Source: Psoroptes ovis
Lineage: Eukaryota > Arthropoda > Arachnida > Sarcoptiformes > Psoroptidae
Assembly (NCBI GenBank): GCA_002943765.1
Contig: PQWQ01000006.1
Coordinates: 1,116,001 to 1,180,000 of the forward strand
Direction: 5' to 3'
Length of the DNA stretch: 64,000 nucleotides
The notes beneath the pieces are model-generated. The model did no database searches, was not told the DNA's origin, and saw nothing but the letters and a program-made list of their open reading frames with translations. The position numbers and the translations under genes are program-made. Below are positions 52,701-64,000 of the stretch, one piece after another; position 1 is the first letter of the stretch, and every line of letters begins with the position of its first letter.

Positions 52701-55700
52701 GATGATTTTTTAATGATTTAATTTGAGAACCAAGCGAAATTAGTTTTTCGGTGATTGAATTTGAATTTTAATTAGTTGATAATTTAAATTATCCAATTTT
52801 TGATCAAAAATAACTCAGCACAAATTTTTCAAATTTCAAAGTGAAAAAACCTTTGAACCAATCAAAACGAAATGTCAAATTCTGAAATCGGTCGTAGGTG
52901 TTTGTTTATAAATTTTCACTTGTCAATCCATTAATTCATTAAATTAAAATTTCTTCATTCATTCATAAATTCGAATTAGATCATTTGAAAATTAGATTTT
53001 TGACTAGATTTTATGTATCATGGTGATTTACGTGAAAATTTTTCTCAATAATTTTGAATCAAATAATCAAAGATAGAAAGATTTTTGAACGGAACACGAG
53101 ATATGTTTCTCGATTTTGTTGATTCAAATTATTTGATTTCGTTGTTCGAGTTTGAATATTTGATCATCTCTTTGGTTATGGGTTTTATGGTTCAACGATG
53201 GTCATAATGATCACCAATCATGATGATGATAATGAAAATAATGATGATCACTGGTCATAACTGAATGTAATGAATAAAAATTTCATTTATTCATTTTTCA
53301 TTGTACTTATTTATCATGTGTTTTATTGGTAATAATGATCGTGCTGGTGGTGGTGGTTCACAAATTGGTGGTTGTGGCTTTTCGTTTGGGCTTTTCACTA
53401 ATTTTTCTCATTTAATCATTCATTTATTTGTTCATTGAATACATTTCAACACACGGAATATTTTTCTGGAATTTTTTTTCAAAGAAGAAAATTACAAAGT
53501 TCACGAACTATCGAAAAGATTCATGAAATTTTCAACGGAAATTTTTCTAAAACAAAATTGACCAATTCAATTGATGAATCAAATCTTCACGAATTGACGA
53601 TCGCGGCAGTTAAAAATGGTTCAAAATTATTCAAAATATTACGCATAACTCGTGAATATTTGAATGTTAATAAAATCTTTGATTAATCATCGTTGATTAA
53701 TCGAATAATTAATTGATCTTTGATCGATTTTGGTCATTCAAATATTTGATTCGAATTTTTTCAGCTCAAAAATTCACAATTTCGATAGATGCTCGCTGAC
53801 TACTGATGGTGATGGCGGCTGATGACAACGACGACGACGATCATTGAAGATCATATTGTAAAATATTATTTTTTGCATTTAATATTAAAAAAACAATATT
53901 GCACACACACTTACACACAAACACAAATGCATATGACTGAATGCTTAAAATAAAATATCTGTGTGTGTGTGTGTGCTTAGTTTTTAAATATCTGCAGCAA
54001 AAATTAAAAAAACAAAACACACAGAAAAATTTTGTTTTTACACTCATATATCTGCTGTTTTTCATGTGTGTATAACTCTGAGTATTTATACATGTAATAA
54101 CATATAAACACATACAAGTTGTATGAATGATGACACTGATATGATGATGATGCCGATGATAATGATGATAACGACAACAATATAACGCTGATGATGATGA
54201 TGATGATTATGGCAAATCAACCATATCGCACGCACATACTGTGTACAGACGCCACAAATTTTTTTTTCAAAGTAAAAATTAGTTAATTTGAAAACATGCA
54301 TGTATTTTTCATTTAGAAGAAATCATTGATTGAAATTTTAAAGCAGCGCATCAATTTTAAAATTCAAAATAATAATTTGTAATACAGCTTCTAAGCAGAA
54401 GTAAAAGAGCTTTCGGTGTGCATACATTGCATATGCTTTCAGTGTACATTTGTTCATTGAAATTAGTAAAAATTTGAAATGAAATTACTTGAATACTTTC
54501 AGCTAGTCTCAGAGTCTAAGACAATACAAAGAGAGAAAGACGAAGAAATCTTTCAATTTCAGCAATGAGAATGTATCATAAAACATCTCTATGCAAAATA
54601 TAAAGAAGACTGAATGAATTTTGTAATAATAACAATTGAAATAACAAGTAAACAAAGTGCTTTTTGTGATGTGTAATTTGTACATTTCATTTAGCTTTGC
54701 TAGTTTTATGCATTTATTTCATCTCATTCCATTTTATTTCATCCAAATTTTTTTAAATAAAAAAGATTGACGCCCATTTTATACTTATTTTTTCTGTGTT
54801 CACCACTTTTTTTGCCGCAATATTTTCCTTCTTGTCTTGTTGATTTGGTTTTTTTCTCCTCAAATTCTCAGTTCTCTCATCCCCCTTTTCGGACAAAACT
54901 GGCGCCTTCGGACCAGTTTTTTTCAGATCATTGATTTTAAATCGCTCTCAGTAAGCAACAAAGAAAATGATGATGAAAATTTCAACGCAAAATCCATTGA
55001 AAATTCTCGGTGAAAGATTGCATTACATTACATTTCTACCCGAACATATTTCTATCCGAATATATTCTACCATACATTCCACCATCACACGCTCTGTGCA
55101 GAAGCAAATAATTTTTTTTTGCTTTTTGCTGGTTTAAGTTACCTGGTCAAAAAAACAGGAATGAAGAAGTAGAATATCATTCTCTTATTGTGTAATTTTT
55201 CAAAATATTAAATCATTAAACCAGAAGCGATGCACAGTACACACATCTGCGCTTGAAATACAGTTGCATTTTATATTAAATGCGCTGATACTTCTTTTTG
55301 AGGCAAGGCATATGCATCATACATTGATATTGTATCCATTGGTAATACACATTGGTGGTTAGTGTGCAGCTAGTTTTGCAACCGTCGTAATTTCTATTTT
55401 TTCCATGAAAATATTACGGTAGCGGTACACAGTATTCAATTGTACGGTGGCTGCTGCCGCAACAATGCGTGTGCGTGCGTGCTCTGCGTTTTGAATGTAA
55501 ATTTTTTCAATTCAAAAGAGAGTATCAAAAAATGATTTTCTTTGATATTTGATTGGTCGAAAATTTCAAATTGGTTCATCCTACATTTAGTGTATCGTTT
55601 ATTTTCTTTGGTGATGGGCGCGTCATTTGAAAATTTTCTATTTTTTCCAATTTGCTTTTTCTTTAATGTTTATTTGCATCTTTGCTTTACTTGAGCATCG

Positions 55701-58500
55701 AAATCGATCGAGATGATGTGAAAAGAAATGAGATGAAAAAGATGGAGTTCGTGGATGAGAAAAAAATTTTCCGGTAAGAAAATAGATAAAAGATATTTCA
55801 ATATTTTCTACTTAAAATTCAGAAACATTTTTCAATGAAAAACAAGAAAAGAAATCATTCAAAAATCATCCAAAATCACGAAAAATTCATATTTCATACA
55901 AATACATTACTAGGCTCATATGTATTACCCGATAAAATACAAACATCAGAAATATGAATTATGAATTCCAGGTGAAAACAAGCAAGCTCAGGGATTTTAA
56001 AAATTTTTCATATTCATTTTTCATGAGAGGAGAAAAATAATCACAAATTATATTACATTACACCGAATGTCACCTTGTGACAGTGGATTTGAATATTGAA
56101 AAAGTCATTGAAATTGAATTTTTTTCCATTTTCTACGTACTAAAAAGTCACATTTAATGTCACAAGTCTTTCGATTTCAAAACTTTTCAATGCAAAAAAA
56201 CTGTCAAACTTGAATCTGGAAGAATCTAAGGATCACAAAGCAAAATTATGGCGATGATATATTTATTCGATGATCATAATGATGACGATCATCATTAATA
56301 TCTTGATGATATAATTAATTATCCCCTGAGTTATGCCAAGTTTTCTATTCGTTTGTTTACCGATGCTTCTTTTCGGTCGTTGAATTCATGCAAAAATCGT
56401 TTAATTTATTGATTCAATTTTCAAAAAAATTGAATAAAAATTTAAAGATTCAGATGACTGACCGGCTGATTGGTGATTATCCTGCTGCGGCTTGTCGTCA
56501 GCGCCAGCAGCAGCAGTATAATTGACATGATGGTCACAGAAGCTTAATGATGAAGAAGAAGCAACGAAATTTCAAATTTCATTTTTTGAATCTGATTTGT
56601 CTGTGAAAAACAATGACAGGTAAAATGGATGATCGGCGCTGACAATCAGTTGAATGCTTCGAAAATGTCTTAGAATAGTTTATGATGGCTTAGGCGCCTG
56701 TGCATTTTTCTTCGAAGAAGAAATGAAATTTCTTAAAAACCACCAAATACGCCTACTCTTAGTATTTTCGCATTTTCTTAGTATTTTTTGCCGAAGAAGA
56801 AATTTTCGATCAAAATTTCAGATCAATGATATAAATTTTTTCCGATTTATTTCGACTTGGAAATTAATCATTGCGTCGGTGGTTGAGAGTTTGAAGTGAA
56901 AAGAAAAAAATTTATTTTACGAGCTTGGATTTCGGAATCTCTTGAAATCATCATTGAAAATCATGAAATAATCATGTACTGGTCAATACATCAATTTAAT
57001 GAATTTGATCATTTGATTTCGCCGATTTGATGACTGAATTTGATTTGTTTTTTCCGGTGAATTTGCATTTCATCAATTTTTACTACAGGATAAAATTCCA
57101 CTGAATCAATGTCACCTAGCAGCTGTCAATTGTTTTGATTCGGCTTTTTTCTCTATTGATGATTATCAAATATCAAATGTATCCTAGAGAATTATCATTA
57201 TTGGTATTTCTATGATTAAATACAAATCAAATATCGTAGATTATACTGATCGACAGTGAAAAAAATCAACAAAAAGCAGCAATGATAAAGCACGGCTCTT
57301 GTGTTGTTTCGATGCTGTTTGATCTGTGTGTTTACTACGTACCATTGTTTAGATATACCACCCGAATGTAATGAAAATGAAAATAAATAAACAACTTGAA
57401 TTTCGATTTCCAGAAGAAGAAAAAATTAAAAAACTTTAACCTTTGATCAGAATTTGAGTGTCTTTGTCTTTGGCAATATTTGCTTCAAAAATATGCAAAG
57501 TTATTCATGGAATAATTGGCGGAATATCAAAAAAATGTAAATCACAAAATTTGCAATCAAAAAACAATAAAAGAAAGGTAATTTGAAATCAAATCAAAAG
57601 ATTATCCGAAAATGGAAAACCGTGAAAGCTATGAATTGCTGTTAGAGAGAAACCGACAAAAGAAGTTGCAAATATCAAAGGAAAATCAAAGAAATACGCC
57701 AAATTGAAATGAAAATCCATAATTAATTGCATTTTCATTTGATTTCTTTCGATTTTTTGGCAAAGAAAATCAATCTTATGTAAATAAGAAGAATGAGAAA
57801 ATGGATAAATGAAAAAAAGTATATGAGAATTGATTTGAATTGAACGATAAATCACACATACATTCATATTGGTTTTCCATATTTTTTTCGGCAAAATATG
57901 AAAATCCGCCACCATAAACACCACCAGCACTAAACAACGGATCAAATACAAATAAAAAATCAAAGAAAAATCACAATGATCATAAAGACATTTGATTTGC
58001 CAAAAAGTCAAATCTGTGTATTTGTTAAATGTACATTTCGGCATATCTCTTTAATTGCAAAAAAAAACAATTTAAAATTCAATTTCTTTCCGATTACCGA
58101 TTACTGACAATCATAGTGCAATTACTTATTATTTTTGCATACATTAGTAACGTTGTTTTTATGTGGTAACACCATATAAGCCACCAATGATATACAATTA
58201 AAATCAAATCCGATCATAAAGATCATAATTTTAGCTGTGAATATAATTGAAAGTAATTGAAAATATAGCGAAAAATAAGAACATGAGAAACAAATAAATG
58301 AATAAATATTGAAAATCCACTTAAAATAAATCAGTATAAACAAATACGAAACGATTCGCAAATTAATCAAAAGAAATCAATCAAACATTTGACATTTTGT
58401 GATTTGACATTTTGCTAATATTTCTGATGATTTGTCAAAGCTGTTGTTGTATTTATGTACAAGCTGTTGTTCAATGTACAAGTCATTTGACTTTCCTTCG
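46708..58500. other. AT-rich gene-free stretch
   Basis: No supportable gene. It holds a 14-bp direct repeat (47959-47972 and 48145-48158), a TGTGGGAA (Su(H)-like, minus) at 49683-49690, TTAA/AATT tandem runs near 51489-51508, the 24-bp palindrome at 51990-52013, CA/GT runs near 53898-53985, and GGCGCC at 54901 and 56693. A more GC-rich patch spans about 55360-55490, with an imperfect ACCGT-GTAAT / ATTACGGT hairpin. The 151-codon frame at 57589-58044 (minus) is in T-rich sequence and is not convincing. Confidence 0.5.
51990..52013. repeat. Perfect 24-bp palindrome built from TAAT units
   Basis: Three TAA/TAAT units run up to a central CATG and the same units return in inverse order. The centre is TAATCATGATTA, two facing homeodomain TAAT cores. 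It may be a chance product of ATT-triplet slippage, but the perfect dyad is notable. Confidence 0.6.
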
Positions 58501-59112
58501 GCTCAAATATTCAATTTCTCATTAGATTAGTCGTTTCGCGGATCGCTCTATTTAAGTATTGAATCGATTGTCTTTGAATGTTGCGGCCATTTGGAAGCCA
58601 TTTCGGTGGAAGCCGTATTGCGGTGGATTATTTTCATTAATTTAGCCGATAATTACTACTTGAATCATCAATCACTAATCACCAAGTGATCATAAGTGAC
58701 GCCCTTTTCGACAGTTGTACAAAAGATTGTAAATATTTTCCATTAGAAGCAATTAATTTGAAAATTGGATTATCGTTCGATCAAATGATGATTTTCGGCT
58801 ATGAATCTAGATAATTTTCAAATAATTCAATGCATTTTTCCCAAAATTTACTTTGTCAACGAAATATTGTCATTTATTTGCTGAAAAGCTTTTATTTTTT
58901 TGTCAAATTTTCACTTTTGATCGATGATTGATAATCACGACACGGATTTTTTTTCTGTGCCTATTTTGTCTATTTTATCATTGTGTATCAGACTAATATC
59001 TAATACTCTGATTATCGTTGATCATTGTAGATCATTGGTTGCCAGCCAGCAAGCGAACAATCGAAAACATTTCAAGTATCGATAATTTATCATCATTGAT
59101 GAATAGATGTAA
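58501..59112 (+). promoter_or_regulatory. GC/CpG-richer block, possible promoter or first exon of a small transcription unit
   Basis: Around 58530-58640 the sequence becomes richer in G, C and CpG than its flanks (TTTCGCGGATCGCTC, then GCGGCC and GCGGTGG). A CTATTTAAG TATA-like string lies at about 58548-58556. A plus-strand frame of about 58 codons is open after a TAG near 58526 (FRGSLYLSIE, then VFECCGHLEAISVEAVLRW) and closes at TGA near 58690, without an ATG. Together with the coding-like exons at 59113-59503 it could mark the 5' end of a small gene. This is inference. Confidence 0.25.
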
Positions 59113-59503
59113 ATGGTCGATAATCATCAGCTAAAAGTCATTGGAAAAATATCCGAAAAATGTTGGAGAAATTGCGTTGTTGACAACAACAGCAGTAAAC
59201 AAGCCAACAACAAGCAAAAATTATTAATCAAATCGAAAATTGGGCGTTTTTCACTTTGTAATCAGTTTTTTTGTTCATATTCATCAGTTCATATTTGTTG
59301 ATTGATTGATTATTTTCACTTTGATTAATTTAGGGTTGGCATTATTATTCATCGCGATCACATGTGCAGCCACCACGCACCAACAACTTGAAAACTCCAA
59401 CTCTTCATCACTGAAATCGATCGCGATGCGTTCAATGTTCAGTGATTTCAGAATGTGTATCATTAAATTGATGAGAATTCTCAGGCAATTTGACTTTCAC
59501 TGA
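59113..59503 (+). CDS. Candidate two-exon small secreted or membrane protein, unrecognised
   Basis: An ATG at 59113 opens a frame (MVDNHQLKVIGKISEKCWRN...). A possible donor CTTT|GTAATC at about 59259 and the acceptor TTAATTTAG at 59333 would join in phase to a second exon. That exon reads LALLFIAITCAATTHQQ, a hydrophobic core followed by a small-residue cleavage-like site, then a Ser/Asn-rich and basic tail to TGA at 59501-59503. The second exon uses ATCGCG, GCC and ACG codons and is more balanced in base composition than the surroundings. If an upstream exon supplies a different start, the hydrophobic stretch could be a signal peptide of a short peptide precursor; no dibasic-amidation pattern is evident. 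I do not recognise a family. Confidence 0.25.
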
Positions 59504-60714
59504 AATTTTTTTTTGAAATTTTTTGGGAAATAATGACTTTACTTCGACCGAGATTTCCGACTGAAATTTCGGCTAACATCGAGCTAGCAATCCTTAATGT
59601 AGCTCATCAATTAATCAGTCTTAATTATGATTAAGACTTTTAGACATTGTTTTTGACCAGAACAAATACTGAATAAATAAATAAATAATGATATCGTCGC
59701 GTAGAGGATTTAACGTCAAAGACTTTAAATTGCTTTGATTTCTTTAATTTTTACTGAATTTTTCTTTGAAAAATTGTTTGAAACTTTGAACTAAATTTTC
59801 ACTGCAAAAATGCAAGTTTTTCTCAAAAAATTCAACTAAATAAATCTAACAACATAGGTGACAATATCAGTTGACGACTCCTAATATGAACTTTGTCTAA
59901 TTTGAATTTGAAAATTTTTTCGAGACAATTTTAAGAAAAGCCAAAAACACTTGTCCCTCTCTCATACAACCACTGTATGATAGCCACCGATGAGCATCGG
60001 CTGTTGGTGGAAAAAAAATTTGTCATATTCTTCGACGATAATCATGATAATGACCATCATCATCATAATCATAATTCAATAATAATTAATCAGTGATGAA
60101 TATTTTTGTCTTCTCTCAAAAATTGAAAAGTTCAATAAAGATATGGGAAAATGTTTAAATGTTTCGCTGATGGCGAAAAAAAAATGAATGGTCAATCACC
60201 GTTGCCATAGCTCTGAATGGCGCCATTAACATTCGACATCAATGTCAATGATTCTCAATTTCTATGCAACTGTGTATATGTATCTGTGTGTCTCTTATCA
60301 TAATGGAAAAGTGGAAAAAATGTAATTTTAAATTTTCTACACATGAAAATTTATACAAAATTAATTATCAAAGTCAATGTCATCGGATGTCGATAAATGT
60401 CGATTTTGACAAATAAATAATTGAAATTTTCAAATCTTACGATTCGTTTTGAATGCATCTGTGTACTACTCATGAAAGCGAATTTTTTTTTTTTTTTTTT
60501 TGATCGAAAGTTGAATTTCGATTATTGAAATTCAAATACTTTGGACTTAATTTTGAAATCCATTCAATTCGTTTCAATTGAATTCAATTGATTTTGAATA
60601 AAAAAAATCATATTTCACTTGAGGAAAATTACATAATAATTGATTTTTACCTTTCTTTCCATCAATTTTATTAAAATTAGAGAAATTATGCAAATTTTTA
60701 TTTTAATATTTTTG

Positions 60715-60743
60715 TCTTGTCCAAAAAGTTCTTGCGGTTTTTT
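60715..60743 (+). mobile_element. Lone mariner-like terminus (relic)
   Basis: TCTTGTCCAAAAAGTTCTTG followed by CGGTTTTTT closely follows the arms of the complete MITE at 27640-27718: both have TTGTCC, AAGTTCTTG and a terminal T run in the same order and spacing. No inverted partner is visible within the next few hundred bases, so if real it is a one-ended relic. Confidence 0.45.
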
Positions 60744-61384
60744 AATTGCCATCTTCAGTGATTCCCATAGATCTAATAGTGGATAACTTTTCGGATAGCC
60801 TTTAGTAATGGATTTCAACAATAATGTAATTGAATTATTTTGCTTTTCATTGAATGAATACAACGACAACAGCAATGGATACAACAATAACCAATTTAAA
60901 ATTAATTATTATGTCATAATCGTCATATAATCGTAAATAATCATTATTGTTGCTGATGTTAATGCATTTACGATTGACATCTTTTTTTCATTTCCTTATT
61001 GTTGAAGTTAAACTCTATTGAATTGAATTTGGATTCCAATTGAACAAAAAATAATGATAATTTGCTTTCCCACGATTCACTCCAAAGTGCACTACGGGTT
61101 ATGATGAATGATGAATTTTTTTTCAATCATCTTGACTCGAAACACTGTCTTGAATTCAATGAGCTATGCACCTTTGTTCATCATCATCGTGGGGAAATGT
61201 CCCTTAGGAAATACTTTAATTGATAGTAATGTAATCATGTCATGTACGTGGGTGGTAAATGGTTAATGGTTTTCAATATATATTCACATATATCAAGGTA
61301 TCGATGATAATAATTTAATATCGAATGTGAAGTGAAAAAAAAATGAACAACTTGACCATCCTTGTTTGTGATTTATCGGAAAGG

Positions 61385-61433
61385 TGAAATTATAACAAAT
61401 TTTTGATAAGACAAAAGTTTGTTATAATTTTCA
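61385..61433. repeat. 49-base hairpin, arms of about 21 bp, 6-base loop
   Basis: The left arm 61385-61405 and the right arm 61412-61433 are reverse complements except for one mismatch and one single-base bulge, around the loop ATAAGA. The arms contain TTATAACAAA and its complement. It has no TA duplication or known transposon end, and is shorter than an ordinary animal pre-miRNA. It could be a minimal MITE remnant or a structured RNA. Confidence 0.65.
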
Positions 61434-64000
61434 TTACGAGATCGAAAAAAATGTAGCAAATCTTGCGAAATGAAATATTGGCAAATTGATTAATTGGAAT
61501 AGGTATATTCTCCTCTAAGATTCAAGGATCAATGATCAATTATAAAGTCGAAAAAATGTGTGTCTTGAGAAAATTTTTCTCAAATTTTTCAAAGATTCAA
61601 TTGCCTTCGAATTTCGACGAATAGATAAAAAATTGAGATTTTCCAAATTTTTTTCCAATTTTGACCTTATCATCTTGATTGTAATTTGACACTCTACACT
61701 TATTCAGATTATCTTTATGAAATGATGATAATATTTTAGGACAAATTTTTCTTTCAAATTTCAATTTGTTATAATATAAACAACCTGTATGCGCTGGTTT
61801 TCATGTTTAATAATACTAATAATAATAATGATAATAACACCTGTAAATTTGTACATTTTTTTCTTCTACAAACAATCGGTCAAAGGTCATTCGATTGCGG
61901 CCATGCATTGATTCGCTGTGATATATCCCCATTTTGGATCAATATGGATTTTATTTAACATTTCATGCTTGATGATCATCAAATAATAATACTAATCAAA
62001 TGTTTAGGTCAAATTAAATTTATATTAAACATAATCATTTGACCTTTAATCATTATTGACATTCATTAATCTTTTGTACAAATTGTTTTATTTATTTGAT
62101 AATTTTTATTTATTTATTTATTTTTACATTTGAGAATTTTGTTTTTTTCCAAATATCGAGATTTTCTCATGATCCACCTGTGTGTGTGCAAGTGTTCATC
62201 AAGATGATGCATTGATTTATTTTCAAATTAATTTCTTTTTTATTATCATGATTATTTGATTCGATTCAATTCAATTTAATTCAATTCAATAAATCGTAAT
62301 GGACTCTGATCATTTTCTGTCAAACACAATATATTTCGCTGCTTCAAATCTAGATTAATTTAAGCTTAAATGACAATTTTTTTTAGTTTTTGATCTGAAC
62401 ACTTGTCAAATTGAAATATATATCATCATTATTTATTCAATTTTCATTTTACTTTTTCATCTTTTCACGGCTAAATATCATTGACATTAGTCAATCAATC
62501 ACAATTAATAATGTCAATTATAATCATATATATGAGTGATACTCGTCCAACATAAAAATGATGTGTCGCATGCGGGTAAATTAATATTGAAAAATTAAGA
62601 ATCTTCTTATGATACAATTTATTTGAGATGATAATAATCCGATTGATTTATCAATCTTAGAAATTCAAGAAAACTTTGGAAAAATTCACGAAAATCATCT
62701 TCGTACGACACCGCGACGGCCAAAAATTTTAAAAACGACCAGAAAATGGCCATTGCATCGCTTTCGGAGCAGAAAATGAATAAATAAATAAATACATGAT
62801 GATGACAATTAAACAACAAAAACAATGCCAGACACAAACACATAACAATTTGTTTTATGACAAATTTTATTACAGATTTTTCAATATTTGAAACAAAGTT
62901 TCAAATATATTTTTTAATTTGATTTTATTTTATATTTTGTCGCAAAATTTTTTTCCATAAAATTTTTTTATGAATTTCTCATAAATATTTTCTGAAAATT
63001 TCTGCTTTGAAACACCAGACATCCAAATATTTGTTCGATTCAAAAAAGAAATAGCAAAATTTCCTCGATGTCAATTGTTCATTGTTTGATTATAATGTGT
63101 TTATGGGTTTTTTTGACCAACAAAATCTTGGCTAACGAAAAAAAGGATTGAAATGTGTGGTCTATGCGAGAATTTACGAAGAATCGTTATTTTTATTTGT
63201 CGGCCGGAAACGCTAGACCTCACACTTGTTCGAGCAAAATTTACCTTCAATACCAAGAAGTGCAAGGAAACATTTTCTAAGCATTTCCAGCAAAAAAACA
63301 ATTCTTCAGAAATGGCAATAATAACAATCTGCATAATGCACACGAAAAATGAAAAATATAATTAATTGTTTTCATTTCCATTTTCAATTAATTAACTTTT
63401 TGTGCTTGAATTCGGACAACATTTGACATTTCTCATTAATTGTTTTTATTTATTTAAGAAATAATTTCCATCTAAAAAATACAAAATGCTTCATGTCAAA
63501 ACATTTTTATTTCTAGCAAATCGATACCATCGTAGAAATAAGCAGAAACTAATTTTGACACCATTTTTTCTCTGTTTGTCATCATCATCATCATGATCAA
63601 ATCATCCGAAAACAACAAATTTGTCATATGTGATTCAATGATCAACATTATTATCGACATCGATTGAATGTCGGCGTTCGTTTTGGCCAACGATTGTAAC
63701 ACTTTGAACGTCGTGAGTCGTTGATAAAATGAAATGAAATCGAATAAAAAATACCAGATGCATGTGTGCTGTGATCACGAGCATTTTCTCACACGAGAAA
63801 CTTGAATTTTTTGCACGAAGAAATTTGAAACAAGTGAATGAATAATGGCCTTGCATTCGGTTTGGTGGCAAGAAAACAGTTAGTTTCAGCATATCTTGGC
63901 ACTATTTGCCATCACCAGCGATAATTTTATCAGAGAATGAAATAAAAGAAAACATTTACTCAAGACACCAAAAATAAATGATTTAAAAAACAACTGTTAA

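Larger units (their letters stand above)
59504..64000. other. AT-rich gene-free stretch
   Basis: No supportable gene. It contains a 9-bp-arm hairpin (59617-59638), GGCGCC at 60219-60224, a T19 tract at 60483-60501, the mariner-like terminus at 60715-60743, a Su(H)-like TTCCCACG at 61067-61074, a 49-base hairpin at 61385-61433 and an ATTT-rich run near 62107-62124. Patches near 63153-63300 and 63640-63720 are slightly richer in G/C with open frames on one or both strands, but they show nothing recognisable and may be parts of a neighbouring gene beyond the window. Confidence 0.5.

Noticed and set aside
56697..56725. TTCTTCGAAGAA as a heat-shock element
   Set aside because: Only a short GAA/TTC palindrome in AT-rich DNA with no nearby gene; not enough to call a regulatory site.
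57589..58044. 151-codon ATG frame on the minus strand
   Set aside because: The strand is T-rich and A-poor here, which lowers stop frequency. Residues are mostly Phe/Leu/Ile/Ser/His with no domain I recognise, and codon use is that of the background. Long by chance standards, so RNA-seq could overturn this.
63153..63365. Plus-strand 70-codon frame (MCGLCENLRR...) overlapped by an 80-codon minus frame
   Set aside because: Slightly less AT-rich but no splice signals, no recognisable family, and both strands are open; could be the edge of a gene beyond the window but not supportable.
1..64000. tRNA genes, rRNA genes, CRISPR arrays, bacterial operons or phage genes
   Set aside because: No B-box plus acceptor-stem arrangement was noticed by eye, no rRNA-like GC-rich conserved blocks, no spaced direct repeats, and clear eukaryotic splice sites. 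A covariance-model search would be decisive for tRNAs.

Overview
The window looks like a piece of a very AT-rich arthropod nuclear genome. By eye GC is well under one third, and the sequence is full of ATT/TAA, CAT/ATG and CAA triplet runs. The two introns that can be read are tiny (64 and 102 bp). A five-finger Odd-skipped-family transcription factor, very short introns and Asn/His/Gln-rich low-complexity protein together suggest a compact-genome mite, perhaps an astigmatan such as Dermatophagoides. The species is inference, not something the sequence proves.

Layout. 1-5215: non-coding AT-rich DNA. 5216-6190 (minus): a gag-only fragment of a Ty3/gypsy retrotransposon, apparently of the CsRn1 type. 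It has a CHCC zinc motif, a possible tRNA-Trp-type primer-binding site, one in-frame stop and no pol. 6879-8550 (plus): a decayed DDE transposase gene of the DDE_Tnp_4 (PIF/Harbinger-like) kind. It keeps an N-terminal Cys/His region, a short intron, the end of the DDE domain and a C-terminal SWIM-like finger, but the middle of the catalytic domain is gone and there is at least one frameshift. 8551-38205: about 30 kb with no convincing gene, containing a complete 79-bp mariner-type MITE at 27640-27718 with TA duplications. 38313-41669 (minus): the only intact gene, a two-exon, 1084-residue Odd-skipped-family protein most like bowl/sob. 41670-64000: a second desert with small hairpins, palindromes, a lone mariner-like terminus (60715-60743) and two or three short coding-like islands, the best at about 58520-59503.

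How it fits together. One developmental regulator sits alone between two large non-coding flanks, and the only other genes are dead mobile elements. That is the architecture of a regulatory domain around a patterning gene. The least expected signal is the hexamer GGCGCC. It occurs at least eight times where about 0.5 would be expected from base composition, and all copies lie outside a 31.8-kb interval (23.15-54.90 kb) centred on the Odd-family gene. At least one copy fits the published fly CTCF core and two share an E2F-like 12-mer, so a boundary or chromatin role is a testable idea.
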